Assembly: GCA_020637595.1 (NCBI GenBank)
Contig: JACKKE010000013.1
Location: 1-64,000, forward strand
Direction: 5' to 3'
Length of the DNA stretch: 64,000 nt
Source of the DNA: Rhodobacter sp.
GTDB lineage: Bacteria > Pseudomonadota > Alphaproteobacteria > Rhodobacterales > Rhodobacteraceae
Made by a program: the position numbers and the translations under genes
Part shown: one piece after another, positions 36,776-45,588 of the stretch
How positions within the stretch are numbered: position 1 is the stretch's first letter
Layout: each line of letters begins with the position of its first letter
Notes under the pieces: model-generated
Database searches by the model: none
Told to the model about the DNA's origin: nothing
The model's input: only the letters and a program-made list of their open reading frames with translations

Positions 36776-37258
36776 ATGGCTGTGCAAAGCGGCAAGGATC
36801 TGCTGATCAAGATGGACATGACCGGCGGCGGTCAGTTCGAAACCATCGCGGGGCTGCGCGCCACGCGCATCAGCTTCAACGCGGAAACCGTGGACGTGAC
36901 CAGCCTGTCGTCAACCGGCGGCTGGCGCGAGTTGCTGGCCGGGGCGGGCGTCAAGGCGGCGTCGATCTCGGGCTCGGGCGTGTTTCGCGACGAGGCCACG
37001 GATGAACGCGCCCGCGCGGTGTTCTTCAACGGCGAGATCCCGGCCTTTCAGGTGGTGATCCCCGACTTCGGCACCGTCGAGGGGCCGTTCCAGATCACCG
37101 GCATCGAATACGCGGGCTCGTATAACGGCGAGGCCACCTATGAGCTGTCGATGGCTTCGGCGGGGGCGCTCGACTTTGTTGCGGCGACCGCGCTGGCCCT
37201 CGCGCCGCAGGACTATGTGGGCGACGGCGGCGACCAGCCGCAGCCGATCACGGAGTGA
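36776..37258 (+). CDS. Gene transfer agent g9: major tail tube protein
   Basis: A 160-residue TP901-1-type tail tube protein: MAVQSGKDLLIKMDMTGGGQ at the start, VDVTSLSSTGGWRELLAGAG and ITGIEYAGSYNGEATYELSM in the fold. AGAGGAG precedes the ATG. After the fold's usual end (SMASAGALDF) there are about 25 more residues ending in an acidic, glycine-rich tail (YVGDGGDQPQPITE), which looks like an extension compared with the RcGTA protein I remember (about 137 residues). Confidence 0.93.
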   Translation: MAVQSGKDLLIKMDMTGGGQFETIAGLRATRISFNAETVDVTSLSSTGGWRELLAGAGVKAASISGSGVFRDEATDERARAVFFNGEIPAFQVVIPDFGTVEGPFQITGIEYAGSYNGEATYELSMASAGALDFVAATALALAPQDYVGDGGDQPQPITE

Positions 37259-37263
37259 GCGTT

Positions 37264-37587
37264 ATGGCCAATCCCCTGGCCGGCGAGGTGGCGCTGGTGA
37301 TCGACGGCGAGCGGCGCGTCCTGAAGCTGACGCTGGGCGCGCTGGCCGAACTGGAAACCGCGTTGGGCGCGGACAGTCTGGTCGCGCTGGTCGAGCGGTT
37401 CGAGGGCGGGCGGTTCTCGGCGCGCGACGTGATGGCGTTGCTGTTGGCCGGGTTGCACGGGGGCGGGCATCCGCTGCCCGCCGCCGCCCTGCTGGCCGCC
37501 GAGATCGACGGCGGTGCGGCCGAGGCCGCGCGCGCGGCGGGCCTTTTGCTGGCGCGTGCCTTTGCCCAGCCGGGTGCTGGGGCATGA
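37264..37587 (+). CDS. Gene transfer agent g10: tail assembly chaperone-like protein
   Basis: A 107-residue small helical protein: GEVALVIDGERRVLKLTLGALAELE then FSARDVMALLLAGLHGGGH, characteristic of the GTA g10 family next to the tail tube gene. By analogy with lambda gpG and similar proteins it should help load the tape measure. The ATG at 37264 has GGAG 8 bp upstream; a GTG at 37255 overlapping the g9 stop is possible. The stop overlaps g10.1 (ATGA). Confidence 0.85.
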   Translation: MANPLAGEVALVIDGERRVLKLTLGALAELETALGADSLVALVERFEGGRFSARDVMALLLAGLHGGGHPLPAAALLAAEIDGGAAEAARAAGLLLARAFAQPGAGA

Positions 37588-37925
37588 ACGGGCCGCGCGG
37601 CCTCGACTGGCCGGGGTTGATGCGGGCGGGGCTGCATGGCCTGGGCCTGCGCCCGGCCGAGTTCTGGGCGCTCACGCCCGCCGAACTGATGATCATGCTG
37701 GGCCGCGATCAGGCCGCCGATGGCGGCTTTACCCGGGCCCGGCTGGAAAGCCTGCTGCGTCGCTTCCCCGACGCGGGGGCGGCAGCAACGAAAGGGGCGC
37801 CACATCATGGCGATGGAGGATCTGAACACCCAGCTGGCCGAGTTGGAGGCGCGGATGGCGGCGACGGCGGACCGGGCGGCGGCCTTCGATTCCGGTCTTG
37901 CCGACATGGGCCGCACGCTGACTGA
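37584..37925 (+). CDS. Gene transfer agent g10.1: phage tail assembly chaperone, extended frame
   Basis: The first about 65 residues (LDWPGLMRAGLHGLGLRPAE, then ALTPAELMIMLGRD) match the short GTA-associated chaperone family that normally stops before the tape-measure gene. Here no stop occurs at that point, and the frame runs 119 bp into g11 to a TGA at 37925, adding a glycine-rich tail with no family character. Either the protein is naturally extended or a stop has been lost. It is coupled to g10 by ATGA. Confidence 0.75.
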   Translation: MNGPRGLDWPGLMRAGLHGLGLRPAEFWALTPAELMIMLGRDQAADGGFTRARLESLLRRFPDAGAAATKGAPHHGDGGSEHPAGRVGGADGGDGGPGGGLRFRSCRHGPHAD

Positions 37926-38457
37926 CACCAACCGCGAGATGGCGGGGCTGACGCGGTCCTTCGGCAGCGGCCTCAGGCGTGCCTTCGACGGGGTGGTGTT
38001 CGACGGGATGCGCCTGTCGGATGCGATGCGCCAGCTGGGCCGCTCGATCACTGATGCGCTCTATTCCGCGGCGATGCGCCCGGTGCAGAATGCGGTCGGC
38101 GGCGCGCTGTCCTCGGTGGTTGGCGGGCTGATGGGCTCGGTCTTGCCCTTCGCCAATGGCGCGAGCTTCAGCCAGGGCCGGGTGATGCCGTTTGCCCAGG
38201 GCGGTGTCGTGTCCTCGCCGGTGACCTTCCCGATGCGAGGCGGCACCGGCTTGATGGGCGAGGCGGGGCCTGAAGCGATCCTGCCGCTGGCGCGTGGGGC
38301 CGACGGGCGGCTGGGGGTGCGCGCCGGCGGCGGCTCGCGGCCGGTCAGCGTGGTGTTCAACATCTCGACCCCCGACGTCGCCGGCTTCCAGCGCAGCCAG
38401 AGCCAGATCGCCGCGCAGATGCAGCGCCTGCTCGCGCAGGGGCAGCGAAATTATTGA
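37807..38457 (+). CDS. Gene transfer agent g11: tail tape measure protein (short)
   Basis: A 216-residue tape-measure protein, very short for this role, consistent with the short GTA tail. Two coiled-coil-like segments (MEDLNTQLAELEARMAAT and MGRTLTDTNREMAGLTRSFG) precede a glycine-rich centre (GGALSSVVGGLMGSVLPFANGA) and the widespread tape-measure end block MGEAGPEAILPLARG. The ATG at 37807 has an AAAGGGG sequence upstream; the ATG at 37813 is an alternative. Confidence 0.92.
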   Translation: MAMEDLNTQLAELEARMAATADRAAAFDSGLADMGRTLTDTNREMAGLTRSFGSGLRRAFDGVVFDGMRLSDAMRQLGRSITDALYSAAMRPVQNAVGGALSSVVGGLMGSVLPFANGASFSQGRVMPFAQGGVVSSPVTFPMRGGTGLMGEAGPEAILPLARGADGRLGVRAGGGSRPVSVVFNISTPDVAGFQRSQSQIAAQMQRLLAQGQRNY

Positions 38458-38463
38458 ACGGGA

Positions 38464-39105
38464 ATGACTGACATGGCTTTCCACGAGATCCGCTTTCCCG
38501 CCACGCTCAGCTTCGGCTCGCTGGGCGGGCCCGAACGGCGCACCGAGATCGTGACGCTCTCGAACGGGCATGAAGAGCGCAACACCCCCTGGGCGCAGGC
38601 GCGCCGGCGCTATGACGCCGGGCTTGGGCTGCGCTCGCTCGACGATGTCGAAACGCTGATCGCCTTTTTCGAGGCGCGCCAGGGCATGCTGCACGGGTTC
38701 CGCTGGAAGGATTGGGCGGATTTCAAGTCCTGCCTGGCCTCGCGCGAGGTTTCGGCGCTGGACCAGTCGCTGGGCAACGGCAACGGGGCGCGTCGCGATT
38801 TCCAGCTGATGAAATCCTATCGGTCGGGTGCGTGGAGCACCGGGCGGGTGATCGGCAAACCGGTCGTGGGCACGGTCCGGGCAGCGATTGCCGGGGCCGA
38901 GATCCCCGAGGGGGCCGGCTGGGCGCTGGATCCCGCGACCGGGATCGTCTCCTTCGACGTGGCTCCTGCGAACGGGGCCGAGGTCACGGTGGGCTTTGAA
39001 TTCGACGTGCCGGTGCGCTTCGACACCGACCTGATCCAGGTCTCGGTCGCCAGTTTCCGCGCTGGTGACGTGCCCAAGGTGCCGGTGATCGAGGTGCGGC
39101 AATGA
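38464..39105 (+). CDS. Gene transfer agent g12: distal tail protein (DUF2460)
   Basis: A 213-residue protein of the DUF2460 family. It has FHEIRFPATLSFGSLGGPER, ARRRYDAGLGLRSLDDVETLIAFFEARQG and FRWKDWADFKSC, all highly typical of this GTA/phage group. In RcGTA the homolog forms the distal tail ring where the baseplate joins the tube. It begins 6 bp after g11 and overlaps g13. Confidence 0.95.
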   Translation: MTDMAFHEIRFPATLSFGSLGGPERRTEIVTLSNGHEERNTPWAQARRRYDAGLGLRSLDDVETLIAFFEARQGMLHGFRWKDWADFKSCLASREVSALDQSLGNGNGARRDFQLMKSYRSGAWSTGRVIGKPVVGTVRAAIAGAEIPEGAGWALDPATGIVSFDVAPANGAEVTVGFEFDVPVRFDTDLIQVSVASFRAGDVPKVPVIEVRQ

Positions 39106-39965
39106 GCGACACCACCACCACCCGCGCCCGGGCCTGGGCGCTGACCCGGCGCGATGGCGTCGTTCTGGGCTTCACCGACCACGACCGTGATCTGGGCTTT
39201 GACGGCATCGTCTTTCGCGCGGGCACCGGGATGACCGCGCGGGCCATCGTCGCCGGCACCGGGCTGGCGGTCGACAACACCGAGGCCGCGGGCGCGCTGG
39301 CGGATGCGGGCCTGACCGAGGGCGACATTCTGGCCGGGCGCTATGACGCGGCGGCCTTGACCGTGTGGGAGGTCGACTGGACCGACCCTGACCAGCGCCG
39401 CGTGCTGTTTCGCGGTGCGCTGGGCGAGATCACGCGGGCGGGCGGGGCGTTCAAGGCCGAGCTGCGCGGGCTGACCGAGCCGCTGGCGGCGACCGGCGGG
39501 CGGGTGTTCGGCGCGCTGTGTCCGGCTGTGCTGGGCGATGCCGCCTGCGGCTTTGATCTGGATGCGTCGGGGTATGGGCAGGAGGCCGCGCTGTCGGCCG
39601 TGGCCGAGGAAGGCGCGGTGCTGGATATCCCCCTGATCCCCGAATTCGCGGCTGACTGGTTTGTGGATGGGGTTGTCCGGTTCCTGACCGGGGCGGCCGA
39701 GGGCCTGTCGGCCGTGGTGCGCCGCGAAGAGCGCCCGGGCGACGGGTTGCGCCTGCATTTGTGGACGGCCCCGGGGGTGGCGCCTGCGCCCGGCGATACG
39801 ATCCGGTTGACCGCGGGATGCGACAAGCGGTTTGAAACCTGCCGGATAAAGTTCGCCAACACGCTGAATTTTCGTGGCTTTCCCCATGTCCCGCGCGAAG
39901 ATTGGCTGATGGCGACGCCGCGCCTGGGCGATGCAAACTCTGGCGGCAGTCTGACCGATGGATGA
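39102..39965 (+). CDS. Gene transfer agent g13: baseplate hub with Fe-S cysteines (DUF2163)
   Basis: A 287-residue hub protein of the DUF2163 family. Four conserved cysteines, at 140, 149, 240 and 247 (ALCPAVLGDAACGF and TAGCDKRFETCRIKF), match the iron-sulfur ligands described for the RcGTA hub. The C-terminal NTLNFRGFPHVPRED is a strong signature. The start overlaps the g12 stop by ATGA and its own end overlaps g14 by 8 bp. Confidence 0.95.
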   Translation: MSDTTTTRARAWALTRRDGVVLGFTDHDRDLGFDGIVFRAGTGMTARAIVAGTGLAVDNTEAAGALADAGLTEGDILAGRYDAAALTVWEVDWTDPDQRRVLFRGALGEITRAGGAFKAELRGLTEPLAATGGRVFGALCPAVLGDAACGFDLDASGYGQEAALSAVAEEGAVLDIPLIPEFAADWFVDGVVRFLTGAAEGLSAVVRREERPGDGLRLHLWTAPGVAPAPGDTIRLTAGCDKRFETCRIKFANTLNFRGFPHVPREDWLMATPRLGDANSGGSLTDG

Positions 39966-40389
39966 TCCCCGCGCGGCCGTGGTGGCCGAGGCCCGGCGCT
40001 GGGTCGGCACACCCTATCGCCACCAGGCCTCGGTCCGGGGTGCGGGGGCCGATTGCCTGGGGCTGGTGCGCGGCGTCTGGCGCGCCCTGCGCGGGGCCGA
40101 ACCGGTTGCGGTGCCGCCCTATGGCCCGGACTGGGCCGAGGCTGGCCGCGACGAGGCCCTGTGGCGGGCGTTGGCGGGGGTGATGGCGCCCTCCGGTCCC
40201 GCGCTGGTGCCCGGACAGGTGCTGTTGTTCCGCATGCGGGCGGGCAGCGTCGCCAAGCACTTGGGCATCCTGGCCGAAGCCAGCCCTGCGCCGCGTTTCG
40301 TTCATGCTTACAGCGGGCACGGGGTGGTCGAGAGCCCCCTCAGCCCGCCCTGGGCGCGCCGGATCGTGGCGCGCTTTGACCTGATCTGA
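39958..40389 (+). CDS. Gene transfer agent g14: NlpC/P60 cell-wall peptidase
   Basis: A 143-residue cysteine peptidase. The catalytic Cys33 is in GADCLGLVRG, with His101 (AKHLGIL) and His116 (VHAYSGHG) as partners, the standard NlpC/P60 layout. As a tail-tip enzyme it should cut peptidoglycan cross-links so DNA can enter the recipient periplasm. It overlaps the end of g13 and is followed by the megatron gene 18 bp later. Confidence 0.94.
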   Translation: MDDPRAAVVAEARRWVGTPYRHQASVRGAGADCLGLVRGVWRALRGAEPVAVPPYGPDWAEAGRDEALWRALAGVMAPSGPALVPGQVLLFRMRAGSVAKHLGILAEASPAPRFVHAYSGHGVVESPLSPPWARRIVARFDLI

Positions 40390-40407
40390 TCACGAAGGAC
40401 CAAACCG

Positions 40408-43400
40408 ATGGCTACCTTGCTTCTGTCCGCCGCCGGCGCGGCGCTTGGCGCGAATTTCGGCGGCGCGGTGCTCGGGCTGTCGGGCATGGTGATCGGCCGC
40501 GCGGTCGGCGCGACCGTCGGCCGGCTGATTGACCAACGGCTTCTGGGCGCGGGGTCCGGCGCGGTGGAAACCGGCCGCATTGACCGCCTGCAGGTGACCG
40601 GCGCGGGCGAGGGCGTGCCCGTGCCGCGCCTCTGGGGGCGGATGCGGGTCGCGGGCCACGTCATCTGGGCCTCGGATTTCCACGAGATCCCGGGCCGGTC
40701 GAAACGAACCAAGGGCGGCCTCGGCCCCAAGGTTCAGGAGGAGTCGCGCTATGTCGTTTCGGTCGCCATCGCGCTGTGCGAGGGCGAGATCAGCGGCCTT
40801 GGCCGGGTCTGGGCCTATGGCGACGAGATCGCGCGCAAGGATCTGAACCTGCGCGTCTATACCGGCAGCCAGGACCAGATGGCCGATCCCAAGATCGAGG
40901 CGGTCGAGGGAGAAGGCCAGGCGCCGGCCTATCGCGGCATCGCCTATGTGGTGATCGAGGATCTTGACCTCGGCCCCTATGGCAACCGCATGCCCAGCCT
41001 GTCCTTCGAGGTGATCCGCGCGGCGCAGGCCGAGGGGCAGACCACCTTGCAGCAGGCGGTGCAGGGCGTGGCCTGGCTGCCCGGGTCCGGGGAATACGCG
41101 CTGGCAACCGACCCGGTGCTGGTCCGCAGCATCGAAGAGGTGCCGTTCCTGCCCGACCTGTCGGTCGAGGTGCAGCGCGGGCCGTCGACGCAGGTCAACC
41201 AGAACACCCCCAGTGGCGAGGCCGATTTCCCCACCGCGTTGCAGGCCTTGCAAGCCGAGTTGCCGAATGCGCGGTCGGGGCTGCTGATCGCCTCCTGGTT
41301 CGGCGGCGACCTGCGCTGTGCCGATTGCCGGATCGCGCCCAGGATCGAATTCGCAGACCGTGATGGCAAGGACCAGCCGTGGCAGGTCTCGGGCCTCACG
41401 CGCAGCACGGCGGCGACGGTTGCCCGGATCGACGATGCGCCGGTCTACGGCGGCACGCCGTCCGACAGCGCGGTGCTGCAGGCCATTGCGGCGCTGCAAC
41501 AGGCCGGGCAGGACGTGGTGTTCTATCCCTTCCTGTTGATGGACCAGCTGGCCGACAACGGCCTGACCGACCCCTGGAGCGGCGCCGACGACCAGCCGGT
41601 GCTGCCCTGGCGCGGGCGCATCACCCTGTCGGCGGCCCCGGGTCAGCCGGGTAGCCCCGACCGCACGCTTGCCGCCGAGGCCGAGGTCGCGGCCTTCTTC
41701 GGCACCGCCCAGCCCGGCGATTTCACCGTTGCCCCGGGTTCGGTCACCTATTCCGGCCCGCAGGAATGGACCTATCGCCGCTTTATCCTGCATTACGCCG
41801 CGCTTTGTGCGGCGGCGGGTGGGGTGCAGGCCTTCTGCATCGGCTCGGAAATGCGCGGCCTGACGCAGATCCGCGGTGACGGCGACAGCTTTCCGGCGGT
41901 CGCGCAGATGGTTGCGCTGCTGCACGATGTGCGCGCGATCCTGGGTCCCTCGGTCAAGCTGACCTATGCCGCCGACTGGAGCGAATACGCCGGCTATGAC
42001 GCGGGCGAGGGCACGCGGTATTTCCACCTCGACGCACTCTGGTCGGACCCCGATCTGAACATGATCGGCATCGACAATTACATGCCGGTCGCCGACTGGC
42101 GCGAGGGCGAAACGCATCAGGATTATGCCGATGGCTGGCGTTCGATCCATGATCGGGCCTATCTGCAGGCCAATATCGCCGGCGGCGAGGGGTTCGACTG
42201 GTATTATCCCGATGCCCAGGCCCGCCGCGACCAGCGCCGCACACCGATCACCGACGGGCTGGACCAACCCTGGATCTGGCGCGTGAAGGATCTGCGCGCC
42301 TGGTGGGAGAACCCGCATACCGACCGTATCAACGGTGTCCCGCTCGAGGATCCGACCGACTGGCAGCCCCGCTCGAAACCGGTCTGGTTCACCGAATACG
42401 GCTGCGCGGCGATCGACAAGGGGGCGAACCAGCCCAACGTGTTCCTCGACCCGAAATCCTCGGAATCGATGCTGCCGCATTTCTCGACCGGGCGGCGCGA
42501 CGACCTGATGCAGATGCAATACCTGCTGGCGCTGCACGACCACTGGACCGACCCTGCCAACAACCCGGTGTCCGAGGTCTATGGCGGGCCGATGGTCGAC
42601 TGGGCGCATTCGCACGCCTGGGCCTGGGATGCGCGCCCCTGGCCCTGGTTCCCCGCCCGCACCGATCTGTGGTCGGATGGCGACAACTGGCTGGGCGGGC
42701 ATTGGCTGACCGGGCGCGCGGCGAACCAGCCGCTGGCGGCGGTCATCGCCGAGATCTGCCAGACCGCCGGCATCGCCGCTTTCGATGTCTCGGGGGTGCG
42801 TGGCCTGGTGCGGGGTTATGGCGTCGAGTCCACCGCCACCGGGCGCGCGGCCTTGCAGCCGCTTCTGCTGGCACATGGCGTCGAGGCCGTCGAGCGCGCC
42901 GGCACGCTGGTATTCCGCATGCGCGACGCGCGCGATGCGGTGACGCTGGACCCGGATTTTCTGGTGGCGCGTCCCGATGGCGATTTCGAGGTCACGCGCG
43001 CCTCGCAGCCGGAAACCGCCGGACGTCTGCGCCTGACCTATATCGAGGCCGAGGGCAGCTTCGAGACCCGCAGCGCCGAGGCGGTGATCCCCGACGAGGC
43101 CACCGGCGATGTCGCCAGCAGCGAGTTGCCGATGACCCTGACCCGGGGCGAGGCGCGCGGCGCGGTGAAACGCTGGCTCTCCGAGGCGCGGGTTGCCCGC
43201 GATGTCGCCCGCTTTGCGCTGCCGATGTCATCGGATCTTGGCGCGGGGGATGTCGTGCGCCTGCCGCAGGGCAGCGGCCATCGCCTCTATCGGATCGACC
43301 GGGTCGAGCTGTCGGCCGCGCGCGAGGTCGAGGCCGTGCGTATCGAACCCGGCCTGTTTCGCCACCCCGAAGGCTCGGACGATCTGCCCGCCAGCCGTCG

Positions 43401-44352
43401 CTATCAGGCGCCGGTGCCCGTGGTGCCGATCTTCCTCGACCTGCCGCTGATCACCGGGGACGAGGTCGCGCACGCGCCGCATCTGGCGGTCAGCGGCACG
43501 CCCTGGCCGGGGGCCGTCGCGGTCTACGACGCGCCGGCGACCACCGGTAGTTTTGCGCTGAACACCACGCTTTTCCGGCGCGCGACGGCCGGGATCACCC
43601 GCACCACCCTGTTTCGCGCCGCGCCGTCGCTGTTGCAACGCGGCCCAGGGGTCGAGGTCGCCTTTTCGCAACTCGCGGTGCTGGAAACCGTCGCCCCCGA
43701 AGCCTTGCTGGATGGCGCGAACTTTGCCGCAATCGGCAGTGGCGCCGACTGGGAGCTGTTTCAGTTCACCACCGCCGAGCTGTTGGAGCCCGGAGTCTGG
43801 CGGCTGTCCGGCCTCTTGCGGGGGCAGGCGGGGACCGAACCACTGATCCCGGATGCCTGGGCAGCGGGGGCGGTCGTGGTGCTGCTCGACTCGGCGGTGC
43901 AACAGGTGGGCCTGCCGCTGGCGGCGCGAACCGTGGCCCGGCGCTGGAGGATCGGCCCGGCGGCGCTGGCCTATGACGACGCGACCTATGTCGAGAGCAC
44001 CGAGGCCTTTCGCGGCACCGGCCTGCGCCCCTATGCGCCGGTCTTTCTGCGGGCGGCGCGCGCCGCGCCGGGCGGCGATGTCGCGGTGACATGGACCCGC
44101 CGAACCCGGCTGGGCGGCGATGGCTGGGACGGGGTCGAGGTGCCCTTGTCCGAGGACACCGAAGCCTATCTGATCCGCATCCGCGTTGCCGGAACCGTCG
44201 TGCGCGAGGAAACCGTCACCGCACCGGGCTGGACCTACAGCGCGGCCAGTCAATCGGCCGATGGTGCAACCGGCGAGTTCAGCGTCTCGGTCGCCCAGCT
44301 CTCGGCGCTCTATGGCGCAGGCCTCTTTGCCGAATGCAGCGTGCCGGCCTGA
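40408..44352 (+). CDS. Gene transfer agent g15: megatron / host-recognition tail fibre protein
   Basis: A 1314-residue baseplate protein, the largest gene of the window. It opens with a hydrophobic, glycine-rich segment (LLLSAAGAALGANFGGAVLGLSG) and GEGVPVPRLWGRMRVAGHVIWAS. The middle (about 440-740) resembles a glycoside-hydrolase-like barrel (LTYAADWSEYAGYD, PVWFTEYGCAAIDKGANQPN). The C-terminal part (about 780-1314) is the phage tail-associated module with SELPMTLTRGEARG and SGLLRGQAGTE. In RcGTA this protein contacts the recipient surface. The frame is unbroken and carries long antisense shadows. Confidence 0.95.
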   Translation: MATLLLSAAGAALGANFGGAVLGLSGMVIGRAVGATVGRLIDQRLLGAGSGAVETGRIDRLQVTGAGEGVPVPRLWGRMRVAGHVIWASDFHEIPGRSKRTKGGLGPKVQEESRYVVSVAIALCEGEISGLGRVWAYGDEIARKDLNLRVYTGSQDQMADPKIEAVEGEGQAPAYRGIAYVVIEDLDLGPYGNRMPSLSFEVIRAAQAEGQTTLQQAVQGVAWLPGSGEYALATDPVLVRSIEEVPFLPDLSVEVQRGPSTQVNQNTPSGEADFPTALQALQAELPNARSGLLIASWFGGDLRCADCRIAPRIEFADRDGKDQPWQVSGLTRSTAATVARIDDAPVYGGTPSDSAVLQAIAALQQAGQDVVFYPFLLMDQLADNGLTDPWSGADDQPVLPWRGRITLSAAPGQPGSPDRTLAAEAEVAAFFGTAQPGDFTVAPGSVTYSGPQEWTYRRFILHYAALCAAAGGVQAFCIGSEMRGLTQIRGDGDSFPAVAQMVALLHDVRAILGPSVKLTYAADWSEYAGYDAGEGTRYFHLDALWSDPDLNMIGIDNYMPVADWREGETHQDYADGWRSIHDRAYLQANIAGGEGFDWYYPDAQARRDQRRTPITDGLDQPWIWRVKDLRAWWENPHTDRINGVPLEDPTDWQPRSKPVWFTEYGCAAIDKGANQPNVFLDPKSSESMLPHFSTGRRDDLMQMQYLLALHDHWTDPANNPVSEVYGGPMVDWAHSHAWAWDARPWPWFPARTDLWSDGDNWLGGHWLTGRAANQPLAAVIAEICQTAGIAAFDVSGVRGLVRGYGVESTATGRAALQPLLLAHGVEAVERAGTLVFRMRDARDAVTLDPDFLVARPDGDFEVTRASQPETAGRLRLTYIEAEGSFETRSAEAVIPDEATGDVASSELPMTLTRGEARGAVKRWLSEARVARDVARFALPMSSDLGAGDVVRLPQGSGHRLYRIDRVELSAAREVEAVRIEPGLFRHPEGSDDLPASRRYQAPVPVVPIFLDLPLITGDEVAHAPHLAVSGTPWPGAVAVYDAPATTGSFALNTTLFRRATAGITRTTLFRAAPSLLQRGPGVEVAFSQLAVLETVAPEALLDGANFAAIGSGADWELFQFTTAELLEPGVWRLSGLLRGQAGTEPLIPDAWAAGAVVVLLDSAVQQVGLPLAARTVARRWRIGPAALAYDDATYVESTEAFRGTGLRPYAPVFLRAARAAPGGDVAVTWTRRTRLGGDGWDGVEVPLSEDTEAYLIRIRVAGTVVREETVTAPGWTYSAASQSADGATGEFSVSVAQLSALYGAGLFAECSVPA

Positions 44353-44356
44353 CCCG

Positions 44357-44647
44357 ATGCAGCCCGTCACCCTTGGCGATATCGCCGCGGCCGCTCGCGT
44401 CCTGCTGGTTCTGCCGGAAGCGGCGCGGCCGGGCGCGATGCGTGCGCTGCTCGCTCGTGCCCGGCTGGCCGAGCAGACCCGCCAGGCCACCGGCCGGCTG
44501 CACCCGGCCTATGGCAACGGGACCCTCATGGCGACGGCCCTGGCCCATCCCTGGCGCGAACCGGCTGCGCCCGGAGATTCCGACTATCTTGCCTGCCTGG
44601 CCTGCGCGCTCGCTGCGATCCTTGATACGGTATCCCGCCCCGGTTGA
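44357..44647 (+). CDS. GTA-adjacent conserved hypothetical protein
   Basis: A 96-residue protein (MQPVTLGDIAAAARVLLVLP...) with alanine-rich helices, a conserved YGNGTLMATALAHP stretch and DYLACLACALAAIL near the end. It starts 4 bp after g15 and so is probably transcribed with the GTA genes, in the position where Rhodobacterales often carry this small family. No motif gives a function. Confidence 0.75.
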   Translation: MQPVTLGDIAAAARVLLVLPEAARPGAMRALLARARLAEQTRQATGRLHPAYGNGTLMATALAHPWREPAAPGDSDYLACLACALAAILDTVSRPG

Positions 44648-44724
44648 GGGATTCCTTGCGCGGACCACTGGAAAATTGCGAAGTTTCGGCTATGTTTCAG
44701 GGGCGAAACACCCGGAGGTGCATC

Positions 44725-45528
44725 ATGGTCAGGGTTCAGTCGAAAGTCGCCGCACTCGATCCCGTGTGGCAGCGGATCTGTGACGAAGCCCGGCAGGCCG
44801 TCATCGACGAACCGCTGCTGGGCGGGGTGATGCACAACAACCTGCTGCACCACGCTTCGTTCGAACGCGCGCTGGGCTTCCGCTTTGCGCAGAAGCTCAG
44901 TTCGAACGAAATCAGCGAACAGATCCTGCGCGAAATCGCTGACGAGGCCTATACCGATGATCCATCCATTGGCGAGGCCGCGCGCACCGATCTGGTGGCC
45001 GTGCATGACCGCGATCCGGCCTGCCACCGGTTCCTGCAGCCGGTGATGTATTTCAAGGGCTATCAGGCGGTTCAGGCCTATCGCGTCGGCCACTGGCTGT
45101 GGAAGCGCGGACGCGCCGACATGGCCTCGCTGGTGCAGATGCGCGTGTCCGAGATGTTCGGTGTCGACATCCACCCGGCGGCGCGCATCGGCAAGGGCAT
45201 TATGATCGACCACGCGCATTCCATCGTCATCGGGGAAACCGCCGTTGTGGGCGACAATGTCTCGATGCTGCACTCGGTGACGCTGGGCGGCACCGGCAAG
45301 GAAGACGGCGACCGCCACCCGAAGATCGGTGACGGCGTGCTGATCGGCGCCGGGGCCAAGGTGCTGGGCAACATCCACGTCGGCGCCAACAGCCGCATCG
45401 CTGCGGGCTCGGTCGTGCTGCAGGACGTGCCGTGCTGCAAGACGGTGGCCGGGGTGCCCGCGCGGATCGTCGGTGAGGCGGGCTGCGCCCAGCCGGCGCT
45501 GTCGATGGATCACCGCATCGACGACTGA
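44725..45528 (+). CDS. cysE: Serine O-acetyltransferase
   Basis: Acetylates serine as the first step of cysteine synthesis. The 267-residue protein has the N-terminal helical domain (DPVWQRICDEARQAVIDEPLL) and a left-handed beta-helix with hexapeptide repeats (DIHPAARIGKGIMIDH, VIGETAVVGDNVSMLH) and the active-site HSVTLGGTGK...DRHPKIGDGV. The ATG at 44725 has CGGAGG 8 bp upstream; the longer frame starting at 44644 is not needed. It ends near a terminator. Confidence 0.95.
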   Translation: MVRVQSKVAALDPVWQRICDEARQAVIDEPLLGGVMHNNLLHHASFERALGFRFAQKLSSNEISEQILREIADEAYTDDPSIGEAARTDLVAVHDRDPACHRFLQPVMYFKGYQAVQAYRVGHWLWKRGRADMASLVQMRVSEMFGVDIHPAARIGKGIMIDHAHSIVIGETAVVGDNVSMLHSVTLGGTGKEDGDRHPKIGDGVLIGAGAKVLGNIHVGANSRIAAGSVVLQDVPCCKTVAGVPARIVGEAGCAQPALSMDHRIDD

Positions 45529-45547
45529 CCCCTGCCACGCAAGCATG

Positions 45548-45575
45548 AGCCCCGCCGCCACCCGGCCGCGGGGCT
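45548..45575. terminator. Terminator between cysE and the AhpD-like gene
   Basis: A perfect 8-bp stem (AGCCCCGC/GCGGGGCT) with a 12-nt loop, followed by TGTTG, lies between the convergent stops at 45528 and 45589. It probably serves cysE. Confidence 0.7.
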
Positions 45576-45588
45576 TGTTGCTGCGCGA

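Noticed and set aside
40390..42876. An 828-residue minus-strand frame opposite g15
   Set aside because: High-GC antisense shadow of the megatron gene; no recognisable domain and no ribosome site.
30113..44647. Ordinary prophage
   Set aside because: No integrase, repressor, replication, lysis or attachment-site sequence; gene order and the short tape measure match gene transfer agents.
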